From positions 55,519-119,518 of the forward strand of contig NZ_JAQMUE010000070.1 in assembly GCF_028330985.1 (NCBI RefSeq): a DNA stretch of 64,000 bases, in the 5' to 3' direction. The stretch is from Roseofilum reptotaenium CS-1145. Lineage in GTDB: Bacteria; Cyanobacteriota; Cyanobacteriia; Cyanobacteriales; Desertifilaceae. Position numbers and translations under genes: made by a program. The stretch's first letter is position 1; each line of letters opens with the position of its first letter. Shown piece after piece: positions 41,985-50,151 of the stretch. The notes under the pieces were generated by a model. It ran no database searches, was not told the origin of the DNA, and saw only the letters and a program-made list of their open reading frames with translations.

Positions 41985-42655
41985 AACTTAACCTTCTATA
42001 CCCACAATTCAGAGATAGATAAGATTAAACCCATGAAGAAATGTATAGTTTGATTTGAGTTTTCCAAGAATTCCCCCCAGATTATGATGGCTTTCCTGTC
42101 AATGTAAATATTTTTTTCGGATTTTATCAATGGATTTAGCTCGTACTATAATATAACACCTATACAATAGGATGAGCATAAGTATAGTCAATTCGTTGCC
42201 TCGATCGCCACTTAAATCCAAAACAGCCACTCCAGTGAACCCGAAGTCAAGTAATGCGCATCAATCTCCGTGTTTGCAGTGTCGATCCTCTATCGCAAAC
42301 ATCTAAGGATTTGATATAACGCTCCCCTTCTCTGATATACGATTAGGCAATCCGTGGTAATCGGTAGGTGTTAGACAGGTGTCTTAACATATATTCATGA
42401 GGCTTTGTTACGATTTACGTGGCTTTGCGGAACCTGGAACTCTCAGTCCGTAGGTTTTCAATACAATTACGTGTATTTATGTGAAGTGAATCCTCCAAAA
42501 ATCTCAGAAAGTTTAGGGGAAACTAGCACATTTGGTGAATTTACGGTTATCATGATCAAATCTTAATAAAACCTAAAGCCAATACATTGATGGCAGGTTA
42601 GTTAAGGGAACACACAGCCATCAGGTCATCTACCATTAAAGGAGTCAAGCGTCTT
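41985..42655. promoter_or_regulatory. 671-bp divergent region upstream of the kai operon
   Basis: No gene is supportable here. It lies between divergent genes, so it must hold the kai operon promoter and that of the small gene at 42656. It is AT-rich near the kaiA start (runs such as aatatttttttcgg). A TATACTAAT-like match could not be assigned with confidence. An imperfect direct repeat, gaggctttgttacg / gtggctttgcgg, lies at about 42400-42430. Confidence 0.5.
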
Positions 42656-42856
42656 ATGTTAATTCGAGAGATTGTTAACCAAAGTCTAACTCTGGGCTAT
42701 CTGAGCGTGGAAGCTGAAGAACAACTACGAACTAACCTCAGCCACAAGTACGATGTGGAAGACTTTCGAGCGTTCATGCAATTGCAATTCGCGATTATGA
42801 ACGGACAAGTGAAGCAGGAAGCTCGCGAACGGTTTTTGGTTGGAGTCATTCACTAA
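42656..42856 (+). CDS. Small uncharacterised cyanobacterial-type protein (66 aa)
   Basis: 66 residues, helical: MLIREIVNQSLTLGYLSVEAEEQLRTNL, then YDVEDFRAFMQLQFAIMNGQVKQEARERF. An AAAGGAG lies 12 bp before the ATG. There is no TM or Cys. The size, spacing and coding quality support a real gene. It ends in a 4-bp convergent overlap with murG. Function is unknown to me; similar short proteins are annotated as hypothetical in many cyanobacteria. Confidence 0.7.
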   Translation: MLIREIVNQSLTLGYLSVEAEEQLRTNLSHKYDVEDFRAFMQLQFAIMNGQVKQEARERFLVGVIH

Positions 42857-43911
42857 ATCATCTTAATGATCAATTGGGCTAACTGCTCGGCACTGTCGCG
42901 TACAGCAAGGGAACCCATCGCTTCTGCCATCTTCTCTAGGGTTTCTGGAGATTGGAGTAATTGAGAAACGGTTTGCTTTAAAGTTTCAGCCGTGAGTTGT
43001 GTTTGCTCAAAGACTTGAGCTGCTCCCGCTTGGACGAAAATCTGGGCGTTATAGGTTTGATGATCGTCGGCAGCATAGGGATAGGGAATCAGTAGTGCCG
43101 GAGTTTTGGCGATCGCCAATTCCGTCAATGTCCCTGCTCCAGCGCGACTAATGACTAAGGTGGCTCGATGGAGCAAAGCGCCCATATTCTCGTAAAAAGG
43201 TAGGACTACATAGTGCGGATGCTGAATATCCTGAGCTTGAGGATCGTTATTTCCAGTTAAATGTACCACCACTACCCCCCGATCTAACCAGTCTTGCACC
43301 GCTTCGCGCACTCGTTGATTCACTGCAACTGCCCCTTGAGATCCACCCATTACAACAATTACAGGCGAATCTTCAGGAATATCTAAAGTTAAGGGTTGGG
43401 GATTGAGAAAATCAGCACGAACGGGAGTCCCCATAGAGAGGACATTGGCTTTTTTAAGATATTTTTTAGCCTCTTCAAATCCTACAGCGACGTTCGTACA
43501 CCAGGGAGCTAGAAACCGCGTCACTTTACCCGGTAAGGCGTTAGACTCATGGAGGATAACGGGTAAACCGAGCGAGCGCGCGGCAATAATCACAGGAGCA
43601 GCAATATAACCCCCTGTGGTAAACACTCCTTGAAATTGCCCCGTTTTCAATAACCGACGACAGACTCCAATGGAACTTACCAACCCTTGCAACACTCTCA
43701 GACTCTTGAAACTCAAGCCTCCTTGAAAGCCTTCAACGGCGATCGTATGTAGAGGATATTGACTAGGGACTAACTGAGTTTCCAAACGGTTGGGAACGCC
43801 CAACCATTCAATATGGCAGTTCTGAAGTTGCCCAGCAACAGCCAGCGCGGGAAATAAATGCCCACCGGTTCCACTAGCGGCAATTAAGAGTCTTAAGGGT
43901 GAATCAGACAT
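42853..43911 (-). CDS. murG: MurG N-acetylglucosaminyltransferase
   Basis: 352 residues, a GT-B fold GT28 enzyme. Diagnostic blocks are AASGTGGHLFPALAVAGQL (14-25 region), the FTTGGYIAAPVIIAARSLGLPVILHESNALPGKVTR block, VVMGGSQGAVAVN and ISRAGAGTLTELAIAKTPALLIPYPYAADDHQTYNA. It adds GlcNAc to lipid I to make lipid II at the inner membrane in peptidoglycan synthesis. It is isolated from other mur genes in this window. Confidence 0.96.
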   Translation of the reverse strand: MSDSPLRLLIAASGTGGHLFPALAVAGQLQNCHIEWLGVPNRLETQLVPSQYPLHTIAVEGFQGGLSFKSLRVLQGLVSSIGVCRRLLKTGQFQGVFTTGGYIAAPVIIAARSLGLPVILHESNALPGKVTRFLAPWCTNVAVGFEEAKKYLKKANVLSMGTPVRADFLNPQPLTLDIPEDSPVIVVMGGSQGAVAVNQRVREAVQDWLDRGVVVVHLTGNNDPQAQDIQHPHYVVLPFYENMGALLHRATLVISRAGAGTLTELAIAKTPALLIPYPYAADDHQTYNAQIFVQAGAAQVFEQTQLTAETLKQTVSQLLQSPETLEKMAEAMGSLAVRDSAEQLAQLIIKMI

Positions 43912-44004
43912 GAAAGGGCTATAGGATATGAATCAGGTACTCTAGAGTTATAGTAATGATTATTTTCCCATAGCGGGTTCAGTAAGTATTGAATTGGTAA
44001 ATAA

Positions 44005-44838
44005 ATGAGCGATAAGATGACGAATTCTGTTTCCAGTCACCAGAGACGAAGGGCAACATTACCCGGTAGTCGCCTCTGGGCTACCCTGCTTTTGAGTATA
44101 TCGATCGCCAGTACTGGGGGCAACCTCGGAGTACGAGCTGCTGAAACGGTACCCAACGAGTTAAAACAGGTGATCGAGCAAATCGACAGTAATGCCAGTC
44201 AACAGAATCTGCAAGGGGTTTTATCCTTTTACGATCGCCAGTTCGAGAGTGAGGATGGCTTAACCCACTCTAGCCTGGCAGAAGTGTTATCAGGATTTTG
44301 GCAAGAGTATAGCCAGATTCGCTACAGCACCAACATCGAATCTTGGGAACAGGAAGGAAATGCTTGGATCGCCGAAACGGTAACCACCATACAAGGGAAG
44401 AAAATGATGATGGGGCGATCGATGGATATGCAATCTGAAATTCGATCGCGACAACGGTTAGAAAATCAAAAGCTAGTCTCCCAGGAAATCCTCTCAGAAC
44501 GCACCATTTTAACGGCTGGAGAAAATCCACCTACCGTTGATTTTCAACTACCGGAACAGGTTTTAATTGGACAGCGCTTTACGTTAGATGCGATCGTTCA
44601 AGAACCGTTGGGAAATAATGTTCTCTTAGGAGCAGTCCTAGAAGAACCCGTCAGTGCAGATAATTATCTGGAATCAGAATCCATCGATTTGGAGTTACTC
44701 TCGGCTGGCGGTTTATTCAAATTAGGGACTGCCCCCGTTATTCCCGAACCCAGATGGATTTCAGCAGTCTTAGTTCGTGGGGATGGCATTACCATGATTA
44801 CTCAACGTTTACGAGTCGTAAAGTCAATGCAAAATTAA
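44005..44838 (+). CDS. Exported protein of unknown function with NTF2-like region
   Basis: 277 residues. A basic start (SHQRRRATLPGSR) and hydrophobic stretch LWATLLLSISIAS followed by GVRAAET suggest a signal peptide with cleavage near residue 48. Residues about 52-170 (VIEQIDSNASQQNLQGVLSFYDRQFESEDGLTHSSLAEVLSGFWQEYSQIRYSTNIESW) look like an NTF2-like/DUF4440-type fold. The C-terminal part is beta-rich. The function is unknown. It is divergent from murG. Confidence 0.72.
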   Translation: MSDKMTNSVSSHQRRRATLPGSRLWATLLLSISIASTGGNLGVRAAETVPNELKQVIEQIDSNASQQNLQGVLSFYDRQFESEDGLTHSSLAEVLSGFWQEYSQIRYSTNIESWEQEGNAWIAETVTTIQGKKMMMGRSMDMQSEIRSRQRLENQKLVSQEILSERTILTAGENPPTVDFQLPEQVLIGQRFTLDAIVQEPLGNNVLLGAVLEEPVSADNYLESESIDLELLSAGGLFKLGTAPVIPEPRWISAVLVRGDGITMITQRLRVVKSMQN

Positions 44839-44894
44839 CAATTAATCCTTAATAATGGGTTGAAGGGTGGGAAAATGGGGGACTGGGGGAATGA

Positions 44895-44920
44895 GCAAAT
44901 TGCCAATTACCAATTACCAG
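44895..44920. repeat. CAATTAC heptamer repeat
   Basis: Two tandem CAATTAC units (tgccaattaccaattaccag) precede the next gene. They belong to the same GGTAATT/CAATTAC heptamer class as 25404 and 32218, typical of cyanobacterial short tandem repeats. They are close to or inside the leader of the 44922 gene. Confidence 0.5.
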
Positions 44921-44921
44921 C

Positions 44922-45875
44922 GTGAAACGCTTAATATCTATGTCTCAGTTCAAAGTTGATGTATGGGGGATAGTATTTGCTAGTTTAATTGGGGTTAATC
45001 CCACGTTAACAGACCAAGCATTACTTGTACCTGTACTCGCTCAGGATATCCCCATTAATTCTAGTGAAGTTCAAACTGTTCCACAATTTTTAGTGGATGC
45101 CGTTCGTTGGGATCTTAGCATTGAATTAGGCATACATCCCGATCGCCTGTCCTTGGTTCAAGGGAGTCGCCAACAATGGCCAGATACCTGTCTAGGATTA
45201 GCCCTTCCTGGGGAATTTTGCGCTCAACAAATCATTCCTGGATGGCGTATTGTGCTGTCTGATGGGTCTCGCAGTTGGGTGTATCGTAGTGATGTTCAAG
45301 GACAGATTCGGCGACTCGAAACCACGCCCCAAGAAATTACTTTCCCCCTATTTTTACAGGATATGGTCTTAAAAACAGTTGCTGAAGAATCCCAACAGCC
45401 CATTGATTCTTTAGCCTTTCAACAAGCCATACCCCAAACTTGGCCGGATACTTGTTTAGGGTTAGGAGGCAATAATTGCACCGCGATCGCCATTCCGGGT
45501 TGGCAAATCACGGTCATCAGTGATACTCTAAATCAAACTTGGGACTATCGTACCAATCGAGATGGCTCGATTATCCGGCAAGCGATCGATCGATCCTCTG
45601 CTGGAACTCCTGAACTTGAAAGATTACCGGAATCTGTTAGACAAGCCGTTTTAAAAGATTTGGCTCGTCGCCGACGACTCCCCCTGCGTACAATAGAGAT
45701 CGTAAACGCTACACCTGAGATTTGGTCAGATAACTGTTTAGGACTGCCCTTTTGGAATAGTGAGTGTGAAGAAGGAGAGCTAGACGGATGGCGTGTAGTC
45801 GTGAAAAATTCTCGTCGCAGTTGGGTGTATCGCACCGATAGTCAGGGCGAGATTGTTTATCCAGAAAATAATTAA
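44922..45875 (+). CDS. Protein with three W-x-D-x-CLG repeats, probably exported
   Basis: 317 residues. After a weakly hydrophobic N-terminus there are three ~85-residue repeats, each with a helix (RQAVLKDLARRR type), a W(P/S)D(T/N)CLGL motif, a second Cys 8-13 residues on, GW(R/Q)(I/V) and (S/T)W.YR.(D/N).(Q/D)G. The two Cys in each unit could form a disulfide, suggesting a periplasmic location. The start is either GTG at 44922 or ATG at 44940. I recall similar repeats in hypothetical cyanobacterial proteins but know no function. Confidence 0.75.
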   Translation: MKRLISMSQFKVDVWGIVFASLIGVNPTLTDQALLVPVLAQDIPINSSEVQTVPQFLVDAVRWDLSIELGIHPDRLSLVQGSRQQWPDTCLGLALPGEFCAQQIIPGWRIVLSDGSRSWVYRSDVQGQIRRLETTPQEITFPLFLQDMVLKTVAEESQQPIDSLAFQQAIPQTWPDTCLGLGGNNCTAIAIPGWQITVISDTLNQTWDYRTNRDGSIIRQAIDRSSAGTPELERLPESVRQAVLKDLARRRRLPLRTIEIVNATPEIWSDNCLGLPFWNSECEEGELDGWRVVVKNSRRSWVYRTDSQGEIVYPENN

Positions 45876-45952
45876 CAATTTAATCATTAACAATAGAGCA
45901 GAAAGCGCTGTAAGATAATCGAGGCAAGACTCTAGATTATGAGGAAGTTATC

Positions 45953-46813
45953 ATGACCAGAAGTCAATCAGACATTGGCGTATCCGGAATTCTGTTTGGC
46001 ATTATTGCAGCATTGATCATTTTAATTGGTGCAAACAGCTTTGTGATTATCAATCCCGGTCAGGCTGGGGTTTTAAGTATTTTAGGGAAAGCCAGAGATG
46101 GGGCACTCCTAGAAGGGATTCACTTCAAACCCCCTTTAATTTCCAACGTTGATGTTTATGATGTCACCGTACAAAAATTTGAAGTTCCGGCCCAAAGTTC
46201 CACCCGTGATTTACAAGAATTAAGCGCTAGTTTTGCCATTAACTTTCGCCTCGATCCCCTGAAAGTTGTCGAAATTCGCCGTACCCAAGGAACCCTACAA
46301 AATTTGGTTTCTAAAGTAATTGCACCCCAAACCCAGGAATCATTTAAAATTGCGGCAGCAGTGCGAACCGTAGAAGAGTCGATTACCAAACGGACAGAAT
46401 TAAAGCACGATTTTGATATCGCCTTGGATCAGAGACTAGAAAAATATGGCATTATTGTCCTCGATACCAGCGTAATTGACCTGGCCTTTTCTGCTGAATT
46501 TGCCCGTGCAGTAGAAGAAAAACAAATTGCCGAACAACGGGCGCAACGAGCGATTTATATTGCCCAAGAAGCTGAACAAGAAGCCCAAGCGGATGTGAAC
46601 CGGGCGAAAGGGAAAGCCGAAGCTCAACGGTTATTAGCAGAGACATTAAGGGCCCAAGGGGGTACATTAGTACTGCAAAAAGAGGCGATCGAAGCTTGGA
46701 GAGAAGGAGGGGCACAAATGCCTAAAGTTTTAGTCACTGGAGGTGAATCGAATTCGGGTATCCCGTTTTTGTTTAATCTCGGTAATCTGGAACAAACGGC
46801 AGATGTTCAGTAA
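45953..46813 (+). CDS. Prohibitin family (SPFH / band 7) protein
   Basis: 286 residues. One N-terminal TM (about 13-32) is followed by an SPFH domain: NPGQAGVLSILGKARDGALLEGIHFKPPLI, then VDVYDVTVQKFEVPAQSSTRDLQ. A long Ala/Glu/Gln coiled coil (about 175-235) comes next. This is the layout of prohibitin-like proteins, which form membrane rings and interact with membrane proteases. No protease gene is adjacent. Confidence 0.93.
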   Translation: MTRSQSDIGVSGILFGIIAALIILIGANSFVIINPGQAGVLSILGKARDGALLEGIHFKPPLISNVDVYDVTVQKFEVPAQSSTRDLQELSASFAINFRLDPLKVVEIRRTQGTLQNLVSKVIAPQTQESFKIAAAVRTVEESITKRTELKHDFDIALDQRLEKYGIIVLDTSVIDLAFSAEFARAVEEKQIAEQRAQRAIYIAQEAEQEAQADVNRAKGKAEAQRLLAETLRAQGGTLVLQKEAIEAWREGGAQMPKVLVTGGESNSGIPFLFNLGNLEQTADVQ

Positions 46814-46883
46814 GCCTTCTAGAATTTTATAGTTGATTCAATTAACACTGAGACACTCTAAGAGAGTCTACAATGACGGTATA

Positions 46884-46914
46884 TGTAGGGGCGAAAAATA
46901 TGCAAGCCCCTACA
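46884..46914. repeat. TGTAGGGGCG palindrome, imperfect copy
   Basis: TGTAGGGGCGAAAAAT on the left faces AAGCCCCTACA on the right. It is the same element as the perfect palindrome at 32171-32200, here with loop changes and one lost pair. Confidence 0.75.
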
Positions 46915-46975
46915 AAAATGTCTCACTGTTATTTGAATTGACTATAATCCATTAAAACTCACCCTTGAAAAGTGT

Positions 46976-47191
46976 TACAGCGCTTTGCTTGCTTCATGAG
47001 GTACAGTCAGAAAAATCTCCCTCAATCCCCCGATCTTTGGGGGACTTTTAGGGGGGGTTGGGGAGATAAAGACCGACCACACAACAGCAAAAACTGCTAT
47101 AGCGTTTCTCTCTTCTATGAGGTACAGCTTGAAGCTTTATAACATAAGCCATACAAGCTATTGCCTATTGCCTAGCCTGAAGCGCTATATA
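46976..47191. repeat. MITE-like elements with AGCGCTTTGC ends (copies 2 and 3, adjacent)
   Basis: Copy 2 begins TTACAGCGCTTTGCTTGC and shares with copy 1 (16886) the following tatgaggtaca-type segment. It seems to end at CTGCTATAGCG (about 47093-47103). Copy 3 starts there (CTATAGCGTTTCTC) and ends GAAGCGCTATATA at 47179-47191. The two are arranged back to back just before map. Confidence 0.55.
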
Positions 47192-47252
47192 TGCGTTGCA
47201 TTCTCTTTATATTGTTAGGTTTTTGTTTTCAATTGGGTTACGAACAACGAAC

Positions 47253-48080
47253 ATGAATATTTTTGCTAAACTCTTCTCTCAACCTGTAATGAAACCGCTT
47301 TTCGGTCAACGGAATCGAGGTATCGAAATCAAGTCAGAACCCGAAATCGAGATCATGCGAACCAGTGGAAAAATTGTGGCGACGGTTCTCAAAGAAATTG
47401 CTGAAATTGCTGAACCGGGGATGACCACTGCCGATCTCGATGCCTATGCAGAACAACGGATTCGCCAGATGGGTGCAACACCAAGTTTTAAGGGATATCA
47501 TGGCTTTCCGGCTTCAATTTGTGCCTCGGTTAATCATCAAGTTGTTCATGGCATTCCCTCCCGTAAACAAGTCCTAAAATTGGGGGATTTGCTGAAAGTA
47601 GATACGGGCGCTTATTATCAGGGTTATCACGGTGATTCGTGTATTACGATTCCCATGGGTAAAATTCCAGACTCAACCCAAAAACTGATGGAAGTCGCAG
47701 AACAAGCTCTCTATGAAGGCATAAAACAAGTAAAACCGGGGAACTCGCTGCTAGATATTGCCGGTGGAATTGAAGATTATGTAAGACCTCATGACTATAA
47801 AATAGTTGAAAATTATACGGGTCATGGGGTGGGGCGAAACTTGCATGAAGAACCAGCGGTATTTCACTTTCGCACCGATGCCCTACCCAATGTGAAACTG
47901 CGTCCAGGAATGACATTAGCGATCGAACCGATTATCAATGCCGGTTCAAAAGTGACTCGTGTTTTACCCGACCAATGGACTGTCGTGACTGTAGATAATA
48001 CCCTGTCTGCCCAATTTGAGCATACAGTTTTGGTGACCCAGGACGGTTACGAAATTCTCACCGATCGCACCCTGTTGTAG
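47253..48080 (+). CDS. map: Type I methionine aminopeptidase
   Basis: About 275 residues from the ATG at 47253; the TTG at 47196 gives an unconvincing extension. Metal ligands of MetAP are visible in [15 protein letters not shown] (two Asp), [10 protein letters not shown] (His), AIEPI (Glu) and FEHTVLV (Glu). The N-terminal ~25 residues ([21 protein letters not shown]) extend beyond the minimal catalytic domain. It removes initiator Met from nascent proteins. Confidence 0.95.
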   Translation: MNIFAKLFSQPVMKPLFGQRNRGIEIKSEPEIEIMRTSGKIVATVLKEIAEIAEPGMTTADLDAYAEQRIRQMGATPSFKGYHGFPASICASVNHQVVHGIPSRKQVLKLGDLLKVDTGAYYQGYHGDSCITIPMGKIPDSTQKLMEVAEQALYEGIKQVKPGNSLLDIAGGIEDYVRPHDYKIVENYTGHGVGRNLHEEPAVFHFRTDALPNVKLRPGMTLAIEPIINAGSKVTRVLPDQWTVVTVDNTLSAQFEHTVLVTQDGYEILTDRTLL

Positions 48081-48390
48081 GATATGGAGGGATAACACGG
48101 AGAGTAAGTCACAAACATTTAAGGATTTGATATTAGACCTTAATGCAGTACCGGCTATTGCCTATTTCCGATAAAAAACCCCCAGCTGTTAAGAACTGGG
48201 GGCGAGATAGGAATCAGGGTGCATCTATTAACTTCTGTTCCCCTAGATAAAACCTCGCTCCGGATAAAATAAAAACTGGATGTCATCAAAGAAAGGGACA
48301 ATTGGCAAACTGGCCAAGCGATCGCCGCAATAACCGAAACTCCTTTTCATAATAAAGAATGTTCTCATCGAGATCTTAACCCTAATCATA
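48081..48390. other. 310-bp intergenic region between map and the amidase gene
   Basis: It holds a strong minus-strand terminator-like hairpin (48173-48202). Upstream of it on that strand is a short frame ending at 48243 that could start at ATG 48368 or 48350 (41 or 35 codons) without a clear ribosome site. The amidase promoter lies at the right end. Confidence 0.6.
48173..48202 (-). terminator. Intrinsic terminator on the minus strand
   Basis: On the minus strand, CCCCCAG (48202-48196) pairs perfectly with CTGGGGG (48185-48179) across a 10-base loop, followed at once by six T (48178-48173). There is no T-run on the plus strand, so it does not fit as a map terminator. No recognised minus-strand gene lies upstream of it. 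Confidence 0.78.
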
Positions 48391-49800
48391 ATGAACTCAA
48401 CCGACCTCGCCTTTACCCCAGCCACAGAACAAACCCAACTGATCCGCAGCAAACAAATTTCTCCCCTAGAATTAGTCGAACTCTATCTAGACCGCATCGC
48501 CACTTATGACGGCCAACTGGGTAGCTACTTTACCATCATGGCAGAAGAGGCGATCGCCGATGCCAAAGCCAAAACCGAAACCCTAGCCCAAAACTCCAGC
48601 GATCTGCCCCCATTCTTCGGCGTTCCCATCTCCGTTAAAGACCTCAAACGAGTTAAAGACGTGCGCTGTTGCTTTGGAGTCGCTAGCTTAAAAAACGAAA
48701 TGGCTACCGAAGATGATGGTGTTGTCACCAAACTACGGCAAGCTGGATTTATTCTCCTCGGTAAAACTGCCACCTCCCAACTCGGTTCCATGCCCTTTAC
48801 CGAACCCCCTGGTTTTCTGCCCACCCGCAACCCCTGGAACTTAGACTATACCTCCGGAGGCTCCAGTGGGGGCGCTTCCTCTGCCCTAGCTGCTGGCCTA
48901 TGTCCCATTGCCCATGGATCGGATGGTGGGGGTTCAGTACGGGGGCCAGCCGCCTGTTGTGGAGTGGTGGGTTTAAAACCCTCGCGAGGGAGGATTTCCT
49001 CCGCTCCTATAGGTGATAGTCTCCACGGTTTAGGAACCAATGGTGTTTTGGCCCGCAATATTGCCGATACGGCCGCCTTACTTGATGCCATGAGCGGTTA
49101 TGTGACCGGAGACCCCTATTGGTTCCCCGAGGCTTCCATTCCTTTTGCCCAAAGCTACCAAAAACCTCCATCTTCCCTACGAGTTGCCTTTAGTCCAAAC
49201 TTATCTGATTTTGCTCAAGCTAGTCCAGAATATCAACAAGCGGTCACCGATACCGCCAAGGTATTAGCCGATCTCGGTCATCATGTGGAAGAAGCGTGTC
49301 CTGTAGTTTCCGATCTCCAAGAATCCTTTACAACGATTTGGCAGTCTGGAGTAGCGGCTTCTGGTTTACCTCTGGAACTGTTAGAGCCGATTAATCAATG
49401 GTTAGCCTCTCGCACCATTAACGCTGGGCAATATCTGCAAGCCGTAAGGGAAATGCAGAGAATTAGCCGACGGATAGTGGGATTTTGGGATGACTATGAT
49501 GTCTTATTGTTGCCCGTTTATCTCCATCAGCCTATTAAAGTCGGAGAATGGGCAGGTTTAGACCCCACTCAAATCTTTGAAAAGGTCAGCCATTGGGTCG
49601 CTCCCTGCCCCCCGTTTAATGCGACGGGACAACCGGCGATCGCTCTTCCTGTAGGATTTGGCGATCGGGGTTTACCCTTGAGCGTGCAACTGGTGGGAAA
49701 ACCAGGCGCAGAAGCTACACTCTTGTCTTTAGCTGCTCAGTTAGAGCCGATCTACAACTGGGGTCAGTATCGCATACCCGATCTTAAAATGGATTCTTAG
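48391..49800 (+). CDS. Amidase (amidase-signature family)
   Basis: 469 residues. The Ser-cisSer-Lys triad regions are intact: FGVPISVKDLKRVKDV (Lys), YTSGGSSGGASSALAAGL (cis-Ser) and IAHGSDGGGSVRGPAACCGVVGLKPSRGRI (nucleophile Ser). It is related to GatA but no gatB or gatC is nearby and the GatA C-terminal features are absent, so a general amidase is more likely than the tRNA amidotransferase subunit. Substrate is unknown. Confidence 0.88.
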   Translation: MNSTDLAFTPATEQTQLIRSKQISPLELVELYLDRIATYDGQLGSYFTIMAEEAIADAKAKTETLAQNSSDLPPFFGVPISVKDLKRVKDVRCCFGVASLKNEMATEDDGVVTKLRQAGFILLGKTATSQLGSMPFTEPPGFLPTRNPWNLDYTSGGSSGGASSALAAGLCPIAHGSDGGGSVRGPAACCGVVGLKPSRGRISSAPIGDSLHGLGTNGVLARNIADTAALLDAMSGYVTGDPYWFPEASIPFAQSYQKPPSSLRVAFSPNLSDFAQASPEYQQAVTDTAKVLADLGHHVEEACPVVSDLQESFTTIWQSGVAASGLPLELLEPINQWLASRTINAGQYLQAVREMQRISRRIVGFWDDYDVLLLPVYLHQPIKVGEWAGLDPTQIFEKVSHWVAPCPPFNATGQPAIALPVGFGDRGLPLSVQLVGKPGAEATLLSLAAQLEPIYNWGQYRIPDLKMDS

Positions 49801-50151
49801 TATCGATCGGCTGCTGGTCATAGGTCATCAGGAAGGGCAGAGTGTTAACGTTAACCCATCTATAAAATCGTTTTAGGAATTACGTTTCGGTTTCAGAAGA
49901 GGATAAAAGTGCGAACCCAATTGTAGACCTGGATACAGTTATGCCCTCTATTTCAAGTTAAGGTCTACAAAATATTGACAGAAAGTAGATCATTTTAATC
50001 TAAGTGTTATCGCATAGAATGCATCTTGGGGTTGAGTCAGTCACCTTACGGGCTATCACCCTGGTTTTTTGTGTATTCATGCTCTCAAAAGTTCTAGCAC
50101 TGTTGGCTAAATCTGATCTCCTCGGTTCGTTTAATATGAGGCTATGAAACC
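49801..50151. other. 351-bp intergenic region upstream of the symporter gene
   Basis: No gene is supportable. It includes a TTGACA-like box (aatattgacagaaag, about 49970) that could be a -35 element for the symporter, and a short tatgaggctatgaaa leader. No repeat was recognised. Confidence 0.4.

Larger units (their letters stand above)
46814..47252. other. 439-bp intergenic region rich in small repeats
   Basis: No gene was found. It contains an imperfect TGTAGGGGCG palindrome (46884-46914) and two MITE-like units with AGCGCTTTGC-type ends (46976-47191). A pyrimidine/purine block (tcccccgatctttgggggac) near 47020-47050 can form a hairpin. The map promoter must lie at the right end. Confidence 0.6.

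Noticed and set aside
48391..49800. Amidase considered as GatA
   Set aside because: No gatB/gatC nearby and C-terminal half unlike GatA; called a general amidase.
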